DNA of 5,228 nucleotides from Geoglobus sp. (lineage in GTDB: Archaea > Halobacteriota > Archaeoglobi > Archaeoglobales > Archaeoglobaceae): contig WAJY01000139.1 of NCBI GenBank assembly GCA_015523645.1, positions 1-5,228 on the forward strand, read 5' to 3'. The translations under genes were made by a program, and so were the position numbers. Below, piece after piece: positions 5,086 through 5,228 of this stretch. Each line of letters starts with the position of its first letter. Within the stretch, counting starts at the first letter, position 1. Under the pieces are notes generated by a model that worked only from the letters and a program-made list of their open reading frames with translations, did not search any database and was not told the origin of the DNA.

Positions 5086-5228
5086 TTAAAACCCCCTATG
5101 AGCCCTTTTTTCTGCCTCTATCATACTCTCATCAACAATACCCTTGTATTCTTCCACCTCTCCGCTAACCCTAACAATAAATCTTTTGACATTTTTGTTT
5201 CCTTTTTCTCTTTCCACCATCATGTGCA
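5086..5228 (-). CDS. small unidentified protein or C-terminal end of a longer one (partial, open at right edge)
   Basis: A minus-strand frame enters at the right edge and runs 46 codons to TAA (5088-5086), which touches the ferredoxin ATG. It includes KRFIVRVSGEVEEYKGIVD and ends EKRAHRGF. Two consecutive Met codons (5223 and 5220) sit near the edge, so it may be a 45-residue protein that starts there or the end of a longer gene. No ribosome site can be judged because the sequence ends. I do not recognise a family. The tight junction implies co-transcription and probable translational coupling with the ferredoxin gene. The charged composition and exact abutment favour a real gene. Confidence 0.55.
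   Translation of the reverse strand, partial: HMMVEREKGNKNVKRFIVRVSGEVEEYKGIVDESMIEAEKRAHRGF

Overview
This window looks like a piece of an AT-rich euryarchaeal chromosome, most plausibly from the Archaeoglobales or a close relative. The organism call is inference. It rests on a UPF0147 protein, an Sssca1-type zinc-ribbon protein, separate alpha and beta subunits of an ADP-forming acyl-CoA synthetase, frequent AGA/AGG and ATA codons, and TATA-like boxes about 25 bases ahead of several start codons, which suggests leaderless transcription.

Layout. Positions 2-127 (+) are an open frame running in from the left edge, perhaps the tail of a gene. It converges on a HEAT-repeat protein gene (189-833, -), whose promoter region carries a perfect 8-bp inverted repeat over the likely TATA box. 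A non-coding stretch follows. Next come two divergent genes separated by about 50 bp: an Sssca1/p27-like zinc-ribbon protein (1147-1542, -) and a UPF0147 protein (1593-1844, +). One AT box lies almost equally far from both starts. The 800 bases at 1845-2652 hold no intact gene. They contain what reads as a decayed minus-strand gene (about 1887-2260) and a weaker trace of another (2439-2540).

Positions 2653-4667 (+) hold acdA and acdB, the alpha and beta subunits of an ADP-forming acyl-CoA synthetase. This enzyme converts acyl-CoA + ADP + Pi to acid + CoA + ATP and conserves energy when acyl-CoAs from amino acid, aromatic or fatty acid breakdown are released as acids. It can run in reverse to activate acids. 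Both phosphohistidine sites are present (alpha His247, beta His65). The alpha loop around its histidine departs from the usual family pattern.

T-rich terminators, including a perfect AAAAAATTTTTT palindrome, separate acdB from a convergent small ferredoxin gene (4786-5085, -). The ferredoxin has one complete [4Fe-4S] motif and a second motif with only three cysteines. The stop codon of an upstream minus-strand frame that runs off the right edge directly abuts its ATG, so the two are probably one transcript.

No tRNA, rRNA, CRISPR array or intact mobile element was seen. The parts most worth following up are the decayed gene in the 800-base gap, the operator-like palindrome before the HEAT gene, the shared divergent promoter, and the altered catalytic loop of the synthetase alpha subunit.
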